Source: Azorinus chamasolen
Lineage: Eukaryota; Mollusca; Bivalvia; Cardiida; Solecurtidae
NCBI GenBank assembly: GCA_963576725.1
Contig: OY755242.1
Coordinates: 62,624,324-62,688,323 of the forward strand
Length of the DNA stretch: 64,000 bases
Reading direction: 5' to 3'
The notes beneath the pieces were generated by a model. The model did no database searches and was not told where the DNA came from. It was given only the letters and a program-made list of their open reading frames with translations. Position numbers and translations under genes: made by a program. Positions 23,377-34,644 of this stretch are shown piece after piece. Position 1 is the stretch's first letter; each line of letters begins with the position of its first letter.

Positions 23377-23458
23377 GTCCTGCATTAAGCAACCACCTGG
23401 GTTTTAACACTTATGTGATTAATAAATGAATGGCCGCTTAGGACATATTCTACTGTAG
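23377..23458. mobile_element. TA-D right half
   Basis: Starts in the core (CTGCATTAAGCAACCACCTG) and ends GGCCGCTTAGGACATATTCT then ACTGTA. Confidence 0.6.
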
Positions 23459-23523
23459 GTATGTATTTTTGAAAGCTCATTTCGAAAACTCCTTACCCCG
23501 CTTTCTGCGACATAAATCGCATA

Positions 23524-23606
23524 TGCAAACAACTTCGAGTCAGACGAGACGCCGAGTACCTCGGAGTTTCCCGCATTAGGGTCCAACCAGTTTGACTCTT
23601 GGTCAA
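23524..23606. mobile_element. T4-B core interrupted by TA-N
   Basis: GCAAACAACTTCGAGTCAGA and the mirror TTAGGGTCCAACCAGTTTGA, followed by TTGGTCAA as in the copy at 59.9 kb. The body then stops where the TA-N tip begins. Confidence 0.5.
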
Positions 23607-23930
23607 TACAGTTGAGCTTCGATATCTCGAACTTCAAGGGACTATATAAATTAGTTCGAGATAACAGAAGTTCGAGTTAACCGATTTCTATTCTGGACAA
23701 TTTCTCAAGTTCATAGTTTAATGCAGGTCTACAGTAATGCTGAAAGCTCCTGTAGGACCTTTCAGCATTACTGTAGACCTGCGATAAGCTGTGAAATGTG
23801 TTTCTAGATATGTGTAGTGATATATCTTAGAGCAATTCTGTATTGTAAGATTTTGGAAGGACCGAACTTTTAGTTCGAGTTATCTCGAAGTCCGAGTTAT
23901 CCGAGTTCGAGATATAGAAGTTCAACTGTA
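23607..23930. mobile_element. TA-N miniature element, complete
   Basis: Left tip TACAGTTGAGCTTCGATATC and right tip ATATAGAAGTTCAACTGTA mirror each other. The core AATGCTGAAAGCTCCTGTAG and its mirror is the TA-group palindrome. TA at both ends fits Tc1/mariner/pogo insertion. Confidence 0.7.
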
Positions 23931-23973
23931 GTTTTTTTTTACCAAAAACAGTGTTGCAGTAGTTACAGTTAGT

Positions 23974-24163
23974 GCTCGAGATAAGATGCGTAGATTGAAA
24001 TATTTTCAAATGTAACTTCTTTATTTCCCCCACCAAAATCTATACTTGATCACGCTTTAGAATCGTCTCATCGAGACGAATCTAAAGAGTGGTCACAACA
24101 TAGGGTTTGGTGGAGAAATGAAGAGTTTAGTATTTGAGTACGCACCGTTATCTGTAGCTCTGA
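23974..24163. mobile_element. Palindromic element G
   Basis: Left end GCTCGAGATAAGATGCG, central palindrome TAGAATCGTCTCATCGAGACGA, right end TTATCTGTAGCTCTGA. Confidence 0.7.
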
Positions 24164-24183
24164 AATTTTACTGTTACAGTATA

Positions 24184-24370
24184 TAGTAGAACCTGTCCTA
24201 AGCGGCCATTTATTTCTTATTGAACAAAGGAGTATTAAGAAGCAGGTGGTTACTTAATGCAGGACAAGAGTAATACAGAAAGCTCCTATATGAGCATTAA
24301 GGGACCATCTGCCTTACAGACCCATGATTAGACCTCTTTTTGATGGCCGCTTAAAACATGTTCAACTGTA
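24184..24370. mobile_element. TA-D miniature element
   Basis: Left tip TAGTAGAACCTGTCCTAAGC, half of the core, right tip GCTTAAAACATGTTCAACTG then TA. Confidence 0.65.
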
Positions 24371-24690
24371 TGTTCATTTTGTATTATCAAGCGGTCATTA
24401 TATACAAGATGCGTTCAGTGTCAGTACAATGGCTACAGATAAGTAAGCGACAGTAAGATTCATTTTTTGTTGCCATCATAGGAAATCATATCCATTGTGA
24501 ACGAGAAACATTCGTGTCATTTAGTTACAATGTCAATGCATGGTGAATTAATAATTCCAGCATATTAGTAAATTAATATTTAAATCCTTTTTTGAATTCT
24601 TCATGTGGAAGTTCGCCCCGTCTGGTTTGGAACGGCGAGATGCCTTCAGAACAATATAGCAGAGAAGCATTTTACAATCTTTATTTTATC

Positions 24691-24864
24691 GTTATGTATA
24701 TAGAGGATCTTACATGAGTATTCTTTATTATTGGATTTATTAAATGAGTCTTTTTGAAACGATAAAAAACGAGCTTTAGCGAGTTTTTTTTATCGTTTTA
24801 AAAAGACGAATTTAATAAATCCAATAATCATGAACACGAATGCAAGATTCTATTTATAACATAA
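24691..24864. mobile_element. Palindromic element I
   Basis: GTTATGTATATAGAGGATCT is mirrored by the end TTCTATTTATAACATAAC. The centre AACGATAAAAAACGAGC pairs with GAGTTTTTTTTATCGTT and the mid arms TTATTGGATTTATTAAATG with ATTTAATAAATCCAATAA. A relative lies at 44.2 kb. Confidence 0.6.
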
Positions 24865-26284
24865 CAAACACAAATGTTTTTTTGCAGCCAATATTTCAGC
24901 AGTAACGTGAATTGTTATAAATTCTCCTTACATTATAGAAACGATGAATGAAAGGTGTTATTAGGTTCGCTAGGTAACGGGGACAAAGTAGGTCCAAAAT
25001 TTCCAACTGTTTTTTGACTTACTGTCATATCAACTAGGATCTAATTTAGACATCTCTGGTATTCAATTTAACTGTGATAGTTTATGATACGAAAACCTAC
25101 AGAAACACGTCAAAATAATTTTTAAGCTACAGTTTCGACATACAAACACGTCACATTATGACGTCACTGTACACAACATGTATCTGTGTAAAGCGCGCCA
25201 TTTAAATGAAGACCCACATACAGTTCACCTACACGTCTGACACTCACTGCCAATTGGGAATCAAAATGCGCCTTCGTTTTGGTATATTTAGCCCTTCATC
25301 AGTGTTGTATACACATGTACATGGACATTTCCACCGAGAAAAAAATCTCGATTCAAATTCAGTGAAGAGGTTTATTGAGATGGACAAAAGAGGCAGTACG
25401 AACTGCTGCATAAAATGCGTTGGAACAGGAGGAAGGTTTTCGCAATCAGCTGCTTTGGAGTATAATATATTTGAAATATGTCTGTGCTGTGCTGGATTCA
25501 GATGACTATACCTGTTGAATGACGAGATATTTTTGTGAGTAGAATTCTGCATTAACAAAAGGACATGCGGTGAAGAAAATGTAAATTTGTGAAGGCATTT
25601 TATGTAGAATGGATGGTTTGGGTCATAGTACAATGTAGCTGGTAGGTCTTTTTTGGCATACATTTTGTAGATATTTACTGACAGATATTTACTTTACAGT
25701 TTGTATTATTTTATCGAAATTAATCGTGAAATCAATCGTTGACATATGTAGGTCACCGTCCGCCAGTTTGTTTGTTTGTTTTGACAGCGCGTATGAATAC
25801 AGTTAGGTCGTTCGAATGTTATTCACTAGTGAATATATGCCCGTGAATATCAAAATATATATGATAGTGTTACGTCACGCTGAAGCCACGAGTTATGTTA
25901 TAAATGTATATATATCAAATATACCTGACATCTGTAGCAAATAAATAGTCCCTGCAAGCAAAGTTGCTACATTATATGCGATAACTTTATTCCTGCAATA
26001 CAATACCAAGTGTTCAACCAGACTATGTAATACAATATAGCTAGGCCGGCGTATCGTTACAATTACATTAACACATTATTTAGGTGACACGCATTATATA
26101 TGATATATGTGGAAACAATAGAAATGTAGGCTTATCGTTAGTATGGGGTACTCATTGTGCGTTACTGTGAATCCTCTCTGCCACGACGTGCGGATTCAGT
26201 ATTCAATACGGGTGTGATAAGGACGAACTAGCATACGACTGACTAAAATACAAATCCATGACAGAACTAAGTACAAATTTACGT
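24865..26284. other. Low-repeat stretch with uncertain reading frames
   Basis: Free of the window's repeats. It carries a 139-residue minus-strand frame (25244-25663) and a 99-residue plus-strand frame (25206-25505) that overlap. Neither shows a known motif. One of them might be an exon, but nothing in the sequence decides this. Confidence 0.2.
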
Positions 26285-26288
26285 TTAA

Positions 26289-26534
26289 CCCTTCTCTTGC
26301 TGAATTCTAAAATACAGTTCTCCTTCTTTCTTTACCCATGTCCTGTTGTATAATTACATATATCTTCACTGTGTACAAGTATTTCGCTTTGCAATCACTG
26401 CAGTGGAGTGCACTGGTTGCACAATCAACTTGTAAATAGTGCAGACCCTGGTGAGACAGCTCCTGCAGGAGCTGTCTCATCTGGATATTCACTATTTACA
26501 GGTAGGTATATTGACGTGAACAGCAAGCTAAGTG
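26289..26534. mobile_element. T4-F miniature element, reverse orientation
   Basis: TTAA on both sides (26285-26288, 26535-26538). Tips CCCTTCTCTTGCTGAATTC and GTGAACAGCAAGCTAAGTG. Core AATAGTGCAGACCCTGGTGA, CTCCTGCAGGAGC and mirror. One of four T4-F copies. Confidence 0.75.
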
Positions 26535-26562
26535 TTAAGTGAAAGATACTGACATTGTTTAA

Positions 26563-26764
26563 CCATTTCGGTGCGGGAAACGAGTATCTACTGTGCTTTA
26601 CAAACAATGTAGACCCAATGAGAGGGATCCTAGAGGAGCCTTCTCATCAGGGTCTGCAATGTTTGTTATGTTACAAGTTTCTTTATAACGATCTGAACAT
26701 TCAAGGTAAGCTTGACCTGTTTGAAGTTTGGAACACAGCATTTGAAATTTGGGCGTTGAAATAG
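26563..26764. mobile_element. T4-K-like miniature element
   Basis: TTAA at 26559-26562 and 26765-26768, tips CCATTTCGGTGCGGG and GGGCGTTGAAATAG. Core ACAAACAATGTAGACCCAAT, centre CCTAGAGGAGCC, mirror ATCAGGGTCTGCAATGTTTG. Confidence 0.6.
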
Positions 26765-26912
26765 TTAAGACTTTGCAGTATATATTCAAATCATCACCCA
26801 GTACTTATAATGACACTTATGAAATGTTTGTACAACTTGTGTATCGAGGAAATGTTATTTAATCATATACCTTAGGAATATTTATGTTAGAAATAATGAT
26901 ACCTTAAATATC

Positions 26913-27166
26913 AATGAGCCATTTACTGCATAAATACGCTTTGAACACATTTGCAAATAGAAACCCAGATCATATGACACATGTAGCCGGAACAGACGTC
27001 TACTATAGGAGTCGTCGGTTCAGAATTTGCTCTGCTTGCTTGGGAATAACATTTTTAAGTTTCTTCCATGGACAATAAAAAATATTCATGTCATTCTAAA
27101 ATTTAAACTAATTAATACTCATAACAGCATTATTTCTTACACAAATATTCATGGAGTTAAGGGTTC
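26913..27166. mobile_element. T4-A miniature element
   Basis: CCATTTACTGCATAAATACG tip, enlarged core, TTAATACTCATAACAGCAT, and right tip TCATGGAGTTAAGGG. Confidence 0.6.
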
Positions 27167-27531
27167 AACAACACACGGATAAGCAAAAATCTACGGCCAG
27201 CAAATCAAACATTTCGTCGTGTGTTATAAAGAACGCCGCAACACCCATAGCTTAAAGGCACCTTAGAGACATTAGTATGTAGTATGCACGTTGTTAATTA
27301 AATTGAAAGGATTACTGAATGTGAACGAGACATCAAAACAGATGTCATTAACTGCATCAAAATCGATACACAGAACTGATTTGGGTATGCATCTGGTTTA
27401 ATAACTGCCTCAGATGATGCAATATGTCGTTGAAATTGAAAGGTAAAGCACGCAACGTTGTCCAAGTCTGGTACCAGAAACAAACATCATTATTTACTAT
27501 GCATGATTCAAAAGCATAAATACCCAATATA
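27167..27531. other. No recognised feature
   Basis: No shared repeat or coding signal seen. Confidence 0.4.
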
Positions 27532-27742
27532 TACAGTAGAATCTGTCTTAAGCGACGTTATATATTGATTGGACACAGGCATCTTAAAAAGCATATGGTT
27601 GCTTAATACAGGGCAAACGTAATGCAGAAAGCTCCTATAGAAGTATTCTACATTTCTTTTGACCTGCATTAAGCTACCACCTGCCTTATAGATCCATTAT
27701 TAGACCCTTTTTAATGGTCGCTTAAGACAGATACTATTGTAC
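27532..27742. mobile_element. TA-D miniature element, complete
   Basis: Left tip TACAGTAGAATCTGTCTTAA, core GCAGAAAGCTCCTATAGAAG and mirror, right tip CTTAAGACAGATACTATTGT then A. Confidence 0.75.
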
Positions 27743-27984
27743 TATACGACCAGTTATGCTATCCTATGTAATATCTGTTGCAAATATAGCCTTGTATGTA
27801 GACAGGAACGTGTTCTAGCTAACGCTCAGGGACAATGTATGACCTGGTTTAGTAACAAGACAAACCAGAACAAATGATCTGATATGTTTGATAGGATATT
27901 GCCTTTGCATTTCCAGATGTATTCAGAAAGGATACAGATAGAGCTGACGTGACGAAAATGTCTTCGGATTCGATATTGAGTCTC

Positions 27985-27992
27985 TGATGACA

Positions 27993-28024
<32 letters not shown>

Positions 28025-28050
28025 AATGATGATCATGATGATCATGATAG
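27985..28050. repeat. GAT trinucleotide microsatellite
   Basis: Runs of GAT with a few AAT and CAT interruptions. Confidence 0.9.
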
Positions 28051-28651
28051 TGGTGGCGTTAGTGTTAATGGTATTGAAATCGAAATTAACTTTCACTGAA
28101 TCGTTTAATTTTAGAGCCACTGACAATGAACTCTTTCTGTGAATGTGTTATTTTTATGTTCCGATTTGTTCTTGTTCAGCACAGAAAACTTTAAATCATA
28201 ATGAGTCTCTTCGTATAGTTTCGCATGTGAAAAACTGGAGAAAAAACATGTTTGACCCTGTCATAAAGAGCCCGTTTGTCTCATTATAAGATAAAATCAA
28301 TTCTACGGATATAACCGGCATTTGTATTCGACAATGATGCCAGTAGCAATCTTCGAAGATATACTGCTAGGACCAATCTAATATGATCTCATTTGCATAC
28401 GATGTTATCTGTTTATGGTCTGTAACGATTTGGTTCAAGGGCAAGCAAAACTTGTAATCAGAAAATTGTCAATATTTTATCAATAATAGAATTTAAAGAT
28501 ATACATTTTCTATCACGATTCTGGAAATACGTGTATAATATACGCAATTATTTATTGCACATGTATTTCCAGAATAAATATACTTTGCCTGCATGTATGG
28601 TGGAACATAATTGGGGTGATGTTATAAATTATTTGTAATCTTGCACACAAT
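28051..28651. other. No recognised feature
   Basis: No shared repeat or coding signal seen. Confidence 0.4.
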
Positions 28652-29000
28652 GACCAGATATAAGCATGGTACAGGGGGGTGATGTTGACAAGATATAAGC
28701 GTGGTACATGGAGATGATGTTGACCAGATATAAGCATGGTAGAGGGATATGATGTTGACCAGATATAAGCGTGGTACAGGGAGATAATTGTGACCAGATA
28801 AAAGCACAGGTAGAGGGATATGATGTTGACCAGATATAAGCGTGGTAGAGGGAGATGATGTTGACAGATATAAGCACAGGTAGAGGGAGATGATATTGAC
28901 CAGATATAAGTGTGGTACAGGGCGATGATGCTAACCAGATATAAGCGTGGTAGATGAAGATGATGCTGACCAGATATAAGCGTGGTACAGGGAGAAGATT
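28652..29000. repeat. 35-bp tandem repeat, ten units
   Basis: Unit GACCAGATATAAGCGTGGTA plus CAGGGAGATGATGTT. Ten units with substitutions and 1-bp indels. Because 35 is not a multiple of three, long open frames here (up to 161 residues on the minus strand) are repeat translations in rotating frames and not evidence of a gene. Confidence 0.85.
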
Positions 29001-29090
29001 GTTAATATAGAATAAAACCGAATATCCCGAAGGACCAGAAATATAATAACACCGAGGATGAAGTACAGGGTGACTGTTTACGGCACTTAA

Positions 29091-29332
29091 CCCTTCGCTT
29101 GCTATTCGCGTCAATATACCTATCTGTAAATAGTGAAGACCCAGATGAGACAGTTCCTGCAGGAGCTATCTCATCAGGGTCTGCACTATTTACAAGTTGA
29201 TTGTGCAACCAGTGCACTCCACAGCAGTGATTGCAAAGCGGTATACTTGTACACAGTGAAGATATATGTAATTATACAACAGGACATGGGTAAAGAAGGA
29301 GAAAGGTATTTTAAAATTCAGCAAGCGAAGGG
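29091..29332. mobile_element. T4-F miniature element with TTAA duplication
   Basis: TTAA at 29087-29090 and 29333-29336. Tips CCCTTCGCTTGCTATTCGC and ATTCAGCAAGCGAAGGG. Core GTAAATAGTGAAGACCCAGA, centre CCTGCAGG and mirror. Inner length 242 bp, the same as the copies at 46.0 and 49.2 kb. Confidence 0.85.
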
Positions 29333-29336
29333 TTAA

Positions 29337-30203
29337 TACCTGCTGTTGTGAAGCACATACACATTCTGAGTATAGGAGATATTTCGAAAGCTAAAGTAGC
29401 AATGTAAAAAAAGAAATTTTCAGACTCGGTTTTATTGAGTCTGTTCATGAGCAGTTAAGTATGAAATTCTCTGCCTTCCTAGGTCTCGTGTGTTTCAATA
29501 TACATGTTGGCTCTATGATTGTTTATAACGTTAGCATGTATTGAAAATGGCATGCCACAAGTTATTTCCAGTGCTTTAGACTAATGCCCTATTTATTTCA
29601 TTTGCCAAGAAAATTCGTAAAATCTCGTCAAGCGTCCTCTGAAGAGACATTCTCATTTATTACTAATTCTCTGGGATTGCAGAAAAGGAAAAATGTCATC
29701 CGGTCTTGTCTCTTAATCAAGAGAGGCTCTAGTTTTAAACTCTCTGTAAAGTAAGACAAATGGCGTTTAGTTAGATGAGTGTTAACGCGAGAAACTAAAT
29801 ATACCAGCGTTGTATTCTTCAGACAAATTTACAGTTACACTGTATGCTATGATCGACCTCAACTGAATTTGTAAATCACTCAGATACAGATGAGATGTAA
29901 CTCGGCGTCTAATCTGGGTCTATACTACTTCACTCACTGTCATAAATGCTTGATCAAATCCGATTGAGGTAAAATCTGCAACATGTCACGGTTTAAAAAG
30001 TAAAGTACCTACTTATAGTCTACTTCCAGCCCGATTGAGCCATTCGCCTACAATATTGAGTACTGCTAACTTAATTATGGTGCTATTACACAGCCGCCGT
30101 ACCGACTAGTGACCCTCACATGTATCCATTTTAACCTCTGGGTGAAGAATATGCAACTTTATGCGGGTGGGATGCACTGAAAAGCATCTCTGAAATTTAG
30201 AGC
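29337..30203. other. Mostly unrecognised, one weak hairpin core
   Basis: A weak B-type core lies at about 29870-29940 (AGATACAGATGAGATGTAAC and CTAATCTGGGTCTATACTAC). Otherwise nothing seen. Confidence 0.35.
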
Positions 30204-30273
30204 TGGTCCAGCCGGGATTCGAAACCTGGACCCCTGAGTTATCAGCTCAGCACTCAACCACTATCACGACAGG
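30204..30273 (-). pseudogene. tRNA-Ile-like unit
   Basis: Minus strand: box A TAGTGGTTGAGTG, anticodon arm CTGAG-CTGATAA-CTCAG (five paired bases, seven-base loop, GAT in the anticodon position), box B GGTTTCGAATCCC. The acceptor stem is unclear and there is no CCA-side stem match. It may be a SINE head or tRNA pseudogene; a working tRNA-Ile cannot be excluded without folding software. Confidence 0.4.
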
Positions 30274-30307
30274 ATTCATACCGTGAAAAGGGTTAATGGG
30301 GAATACA

Positions 30308-30682
30308 TACCGAAGAACCGGTCTTACGCGACCATCGAATAGATGTCTAACTAAGTGTCTGTAAATCAGGTGGGAGCTTTCTGCATTACTTTTGGCCTGT
30401 ATTAACCCTTTTGCTCCCAGTGGATTCCTCCATGCTAATATATTGGATTAGTACGGATGTCTGGTCTAAATTTTCATTTTTTTGTTTTATATTGAATTTC
30501 CTATCAGCAAACAGTGTAAACTCTGATCAGACGCCGCATTATTCGGCGTCTGATCAGAGTCTACACTGTTTGCCTACGTCCCGTATATGGGATTGTGGGA
30601 GCAAATGGGTTAAGCAACCAACTGCCTTTTAACATTATTGTGTCCAATAACTTTAAGGTCGCTTAAGATGCGTTCTACTGTA
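30308..30682. mobile_element. TA-D element split by T4-E
   Basis: Left part CGAAGAACCGGTCTTACGCG to GGCCTGTATTAA. Right part resumes GCAACCAACTGCCTTTTAAC and ends CTTAAGATGCGTTCTACTGT then A. The interruption falls exactly at the TTAA of the TA-D core (CTGCATTAAGC in intact copies). Confidence 0.75.
30406..30609. mobile_element. T4-E miniature element with TTAA duplication
   Basis: TTAA at 30402-30405 and 30610-30613. Tips CCCTTTTGCTCCCAG and GGGAGCAAATGGG. Core GCAAACAGTGTAAACTCTGA, then GACGCCGCATTATTCGGCGTC and the mirror. The insertion site inside TA-D directly shows TTAA targeting. Confidence 0.85.
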
Positions 30683-30710
30683 TAACAATAGATGCTATCA
30701 TATATTCCCG

Positions 30711-31190
30711 TATACTATTAGGAAAGCTGAAGTTGACAAGGAAGCGTGATTGATTCTGGTGTGGTATTCGTTTACCGCTATCTCCATGGTTAGATGTACG
30801 ACTCACATATTTATACTGTTAGGAAAGTTTTACGGTGACAAGGAAGCGTGATTCCGTCTGTTGTGGTACTCGTTACCACTATCTACATGGTTAGATGTAC
30901 GACTCACATATTTATACTGTTAGGAAAGTTTTACGGTGACAAGGAAGCATGATTCCTTCTATGTGGTACTCGTTACCACTATCCACATAGTTAGATGTAC
31001 ATCTCACATATAGCTATACTATTAGGAATCTTTAAGGTTACAAGGAAGCGTGATTGCTTCTGTCGTGGTACTCGTTACCACTATCTACATGGTTAGATTA
31101 CAATTCACATATTTATAATATTAGGAAAGCTTTAAGGTGTCAAGGAAGCGTGATTTCGTCTGTTGTGATACTCGTTACCACTTTCTATAT
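30711..31190. repeat. 101-bp tandem repeat, five units
   Basis: The string AGGAAAG (or AGGAATC) begins units at 30720, 30821, 30922, 31024 and 31123. Each unit contains ACAAGGAAGCGTGATT and GTACTCGTTACCACTATC. No coding sense across units. Confidence 0.85.
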
Positions 31191-32427
31191 GTTAACATAT
31201 ATAGCCTTACCTAAATCAATATATCAACATTAAATAATGAAACAAGTTGGCGTTTGACAAATCGCAAAAACAATATACATAATTGCCATCTATGTTGTGT
31301 GGCCATCATTCACGACATAAGTATGGCTGAACTGTATTCTAGAAGTGGTAATTATGGGTTTTGAAAATAGTATACATATTGACTGTTATAATCACAGTAT
31401 CAATCAGTTTCAAACCATGTGCATGGATTTGCCAAAGGCAACGAAAGAGTTAGCTTGATCTGTACTGCTTGATCTGTATTCCTTTCTCAAATATTAAACT
31501 TCAAGGAGTGCAATGGAATTCCTGAAATCATGATATCGTTTTGCATTACTTGGTAATGCCCTCATTTACACAACAAATTGTCTTACTACCCAGTTGCCCC
31601 GTTGTCTGGTCCCCCATAATAACTGATGAAAGAAAGTCCCTCGGTTATTATTGGGTATTAAATCATTGTACAGGTCAGACATTAGATAATTGCAAACGTC
31701 CATTGCCATCATAATTCTATATTTTATTGCTAGGGGTACGTGGGTAATTTTCCATAACAGACAAATAAGTCTAACTGACATCATCATGTACAACGTCTTT
31801 GTCAGTGATCGTAGAGTGCAAAGTTATTGTACAACTTATCAATTGTTGTTGTCTTCTGCTTGATTTTTTTTTTTTTTTTAATTGCAATACCTCCAATATT
31901 TGATTTTTGAACTCAATATTAAAGAAGATGACTATGACAACAATGTGTTTATAAGAATCTAATATTTTCATACCATGGCGTACACATACAAATTATATAC
32001 ACGAATAAGTAGGTTAATACTTTGGTCAATTCGGGTTTATCTGTTGAGTGTAACAAAAATTTGGAAACTGAGCTTTAACATTTTCAAGTCTTCATCACGG
32101 GTCAATAAACATGAAAAGACCTAACAACTAACCTTATAATTGTTTTATCGTGTAATTCATAAAGATTAATAACATAAAGCCCAAACGTTTTGTCGGTTTA
32201 AGTATTAAAATGACATGTACATGCTTCGCGTATTAATACATTACTCGCGTTTCTGTTTGAAGCGTCCACGAGCGCTATTAAGCTGAAAGGAAATCCGTAT
32301 TCGCCAAGAAATTATAAAGTATTGTTTTTTTAAATTGTTATAATTGCTACAGGAGTTCAATATGTTGGCCTCAAATCATTTCAAAAGTGCGTCCGCCTTG
32401 TTGTTTGTAACAACCACAACACAACAC
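31191..32427. other. No recognised feature
   Basis: Only a T-run near 31864-31879 and short chance frames. No shared repeat seen. Confidence 0.4.
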
Positions 32428-32606
32428 ATAAAGGAGCGTTCAGCATCACGTTCCACCTGTATTAAGCTGTCACATGTGTTTCTAGATGTAGGCAGTGATG
32501 CATTTTAGAACTGTTCTGTTTGTAAATGTTGAAAGGACTGGATGTTTTCTTCGAATCATCCCGAAGTTCGAGGTATCCGAGTTCGATATATCCGAGTTCA
32601 ACTGTA
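32428..32606. mobile_element. TA-N right half
   Basis: From the right arm of the core (GGAGCGTTCAGCATCACG) to the right tip ATATCCGAGTTCAACTGTA. The left half is missing. Confidence 0.6.
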
Positions 32607-33143
32607 GTTGCTGCCATAAGCTACTAAACCAATAAACTTTTATTTAGGAGTTAAGTAGAAAACGGTATATTCCTGCACGATTAGATGTTCAGGCATTCAA
32701 CTAAAAGCATCATATCTACTGAATCACACCGTTCCTTCTATAGGTTGTGAATGTTGTCATGTGAAGGAAGTTTTCATAATCTGTTTAACCCTAGGCGACG
32801 TCCATAAATAGATATACATAGTACAATTTTGTATTTATATGACAGTTGAGTTGCTGTTACTGTCAATTTGAATTGAGTGCAGATGGAGTCGTATTATATA
32901 TTATTCAAAACAGAATTAGCTCAAAACCATTTATCAATGAGAATAAATCGTGTTTGACTGAGCAGTGAGTGCTTCTCTTACAATATACCAATATTTTAGT
33001 CATAACCACCAAACTATTGTTTCATTAGTAAATAAAATTTAAATGAAAACGGATTCAACTATAACCATCAGGGTCATAGATAAATTGAACAAAGCGTATT
33101 TGACGATATACCATTTGTAAAACTACATGCGTTGATCTGTATT
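32607..33143. other. No recognised feature
   Basis: No shared repeat or coding signal seen. Confidence 0.4.
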
Positions 33144-33226
33144 AATGGAAAAGTAGTAAAGTCAAGCAGGCAAAGTCACATACAAGACGCAACCACCACC
33201 AAAACACCGACATACAGCATGACACA
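33144..33226 (-). mobile_element. Penelope-like tail, extreme 3' end only
   Basis: AATGGAAAAGTAGTAAAGTC, then CAGGCAAAGTCACATACAAG and CCACCACCAAAACACCGAC, the same start as the copies at 37.47 and 60.61 kb. Only about 80 bp remain, cut off where an element G copy begins. Confidence 0.55.
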
Positions 33227-33231
33227 CCTTT

Positions 33232-33345
33232 CCAGAGGTCCAGATAAGATTTGTAAATTAAAACATTTTCAAAGGGGCGATTCTAAAGAGTGTTGGAGAA
33301 ATGGCGATATTAGTATCAGAGTACGCACATTTATCTGTTGCTCTG
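33232..33345. mobile_element. Element G, palindrome deleted
   Basis: Outer ends AGGTCCAGATAAGATTTG and GCACATTTATCTGTTGCTCT are both present, but most of the central palindrome is missing, leaving GGCGATTCTAAAGAGTG. Confidence 0.65.
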
Positions 33346-33469
33346 CCTTTGCCTAATAAACATTTACAGATGAATTGACCACTATATGAATATGGATTAA
33401 CTTCATTTTTATCATAACAAATATTTGAAGTGAAGTTTTAGCTAAAAATGTAGAATCAGGTCTTTACAT

Positions 33470-33545
33470 TTCTAACAGCAAACAGAACACACAGTGAAAG
33501 AACGGGTTTGGTTCTATTCAGTTTGCAAATGTGTGAACAAGTAAA
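33470..33545. repeat. T4-A core remnant
   Basis: GCAAACAGAACACACAGTGA and the right arm GGTTCTATTCAGTTTGC; the palindromic centre is lost. Confidence 0.45.
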
Positions 33546-33621
33546 CGGAAGTCTTGAAATATATCTGCAACCAGTGGTATGCTTTATATTGCATATTCAA
33601 GTATGACAAATTTGGAGATGA

Positions 33622-33678
33622 ATGTGTGCGTATGTGTGTGTATGTGCATGTGTGTTTGGGTTTGTGTGTGTGAGTGCG
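33622..33678. repeat. TG-rich microsatellite
   Basis: Imperfect GT repeat with CG, AT and GG interruptions. Confidence 0.8.
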
Positions 33679-33679
33679 C

Positions 33680-34640
33680 TATGAACTATTTTCAGACCGC
33701 TTCAGACAAATACTAAACAAGTTGCATACGAAAGATCATCTGCACTGCCGAGCTGCGAAATGGAATTGGGTTGAACACAACAGCTGACACCAAGTGACTA
33801 CACCATTGTTGATGGCTAGAACACGTCGACCGCATGTCACCCGATCCGCTATCCAGAGTTAGCTCTACGATGGGCAAATACTAATAGCACATAGTGAGTG
33901 ACTAATATAATTAAATATTGTTCACACTTGTCATACTCAGTCTTTACATTTTATTGGTCAGCATGTATTGTATTTACCTGCCTTTTGTCTTTGGATAACA
34001 TTTGTGTTCTTGTTACTATCAATAAATACTAGGTCACACTCCTATTACGTTACTTCATACGTTTCCATTCTCGAATGTCTCATTGCATCAACTATCAACA
34101 TTTCAAAGTTCTTATCTATATTGGAGAGAAATGTGGTTTATGAATAACCCATTTAGCTTTCAAACGGCTCCTTTTCTTGTCTGAATTAGGAGATAGATTA
34201 TGTAAATCGATTCTTTTCAGAAGAGATAAGTAGGAAAATATGCATTTAAATGAGTCAATTAAAAGTATTGAAAGAATCGAGAAGATCGTGCTTGACAATG
34301 CACCATTTATTTCCGATGTTATTATAGTCTATTTGATTGAGTTTGTTTATCCCTTGATATTTACAAGTGTTTCGAAAATCAATACAAACAACTCTAAATG
34401 CACTTATGATATCTAGTCACGCATCTGAATCGATCACATCTGAATATCGTTTCGATCTCAGATTAATTTAGCAACTTATGTTCAGTACAGAAAATTAGAA
34501 AACACTTCAGCTACTAGGAACCGGTGTTTTCCACATACCATTTCTACTTAAATGTACACGAACGTTTATTTAAAAAAGAGTTTCATCATTACGACGTATG
34601 TTGAAATAAAAATTACTACTTTGCAATAAAAAACTGGCGG
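33680..34640. other. No recognised feature
   Basis: No shared repeat or coding signal seen. Confidence 0.4.
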
Positions 34641-34644
34641 CGTA

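Noticed and set aside
25244..25663. 139-residue minus-strand frame overlapping a 99-residue plus-strand frame
   Set aside because: Nothing recognisable on either strand; kept only as an uncertain region.
28629..29114. 161-residue minus-strand open frame with repeated YLV and LISGQHH motifs
   Set aside because: It is the translation of the 35-bp tandem repeat running into a T4-F element; frames rotate with the unit.
28652..31190. Possible CRISPR array
   Set aside because: Units are contiguous with no unique spacers, and the sequence is eukaryotic.
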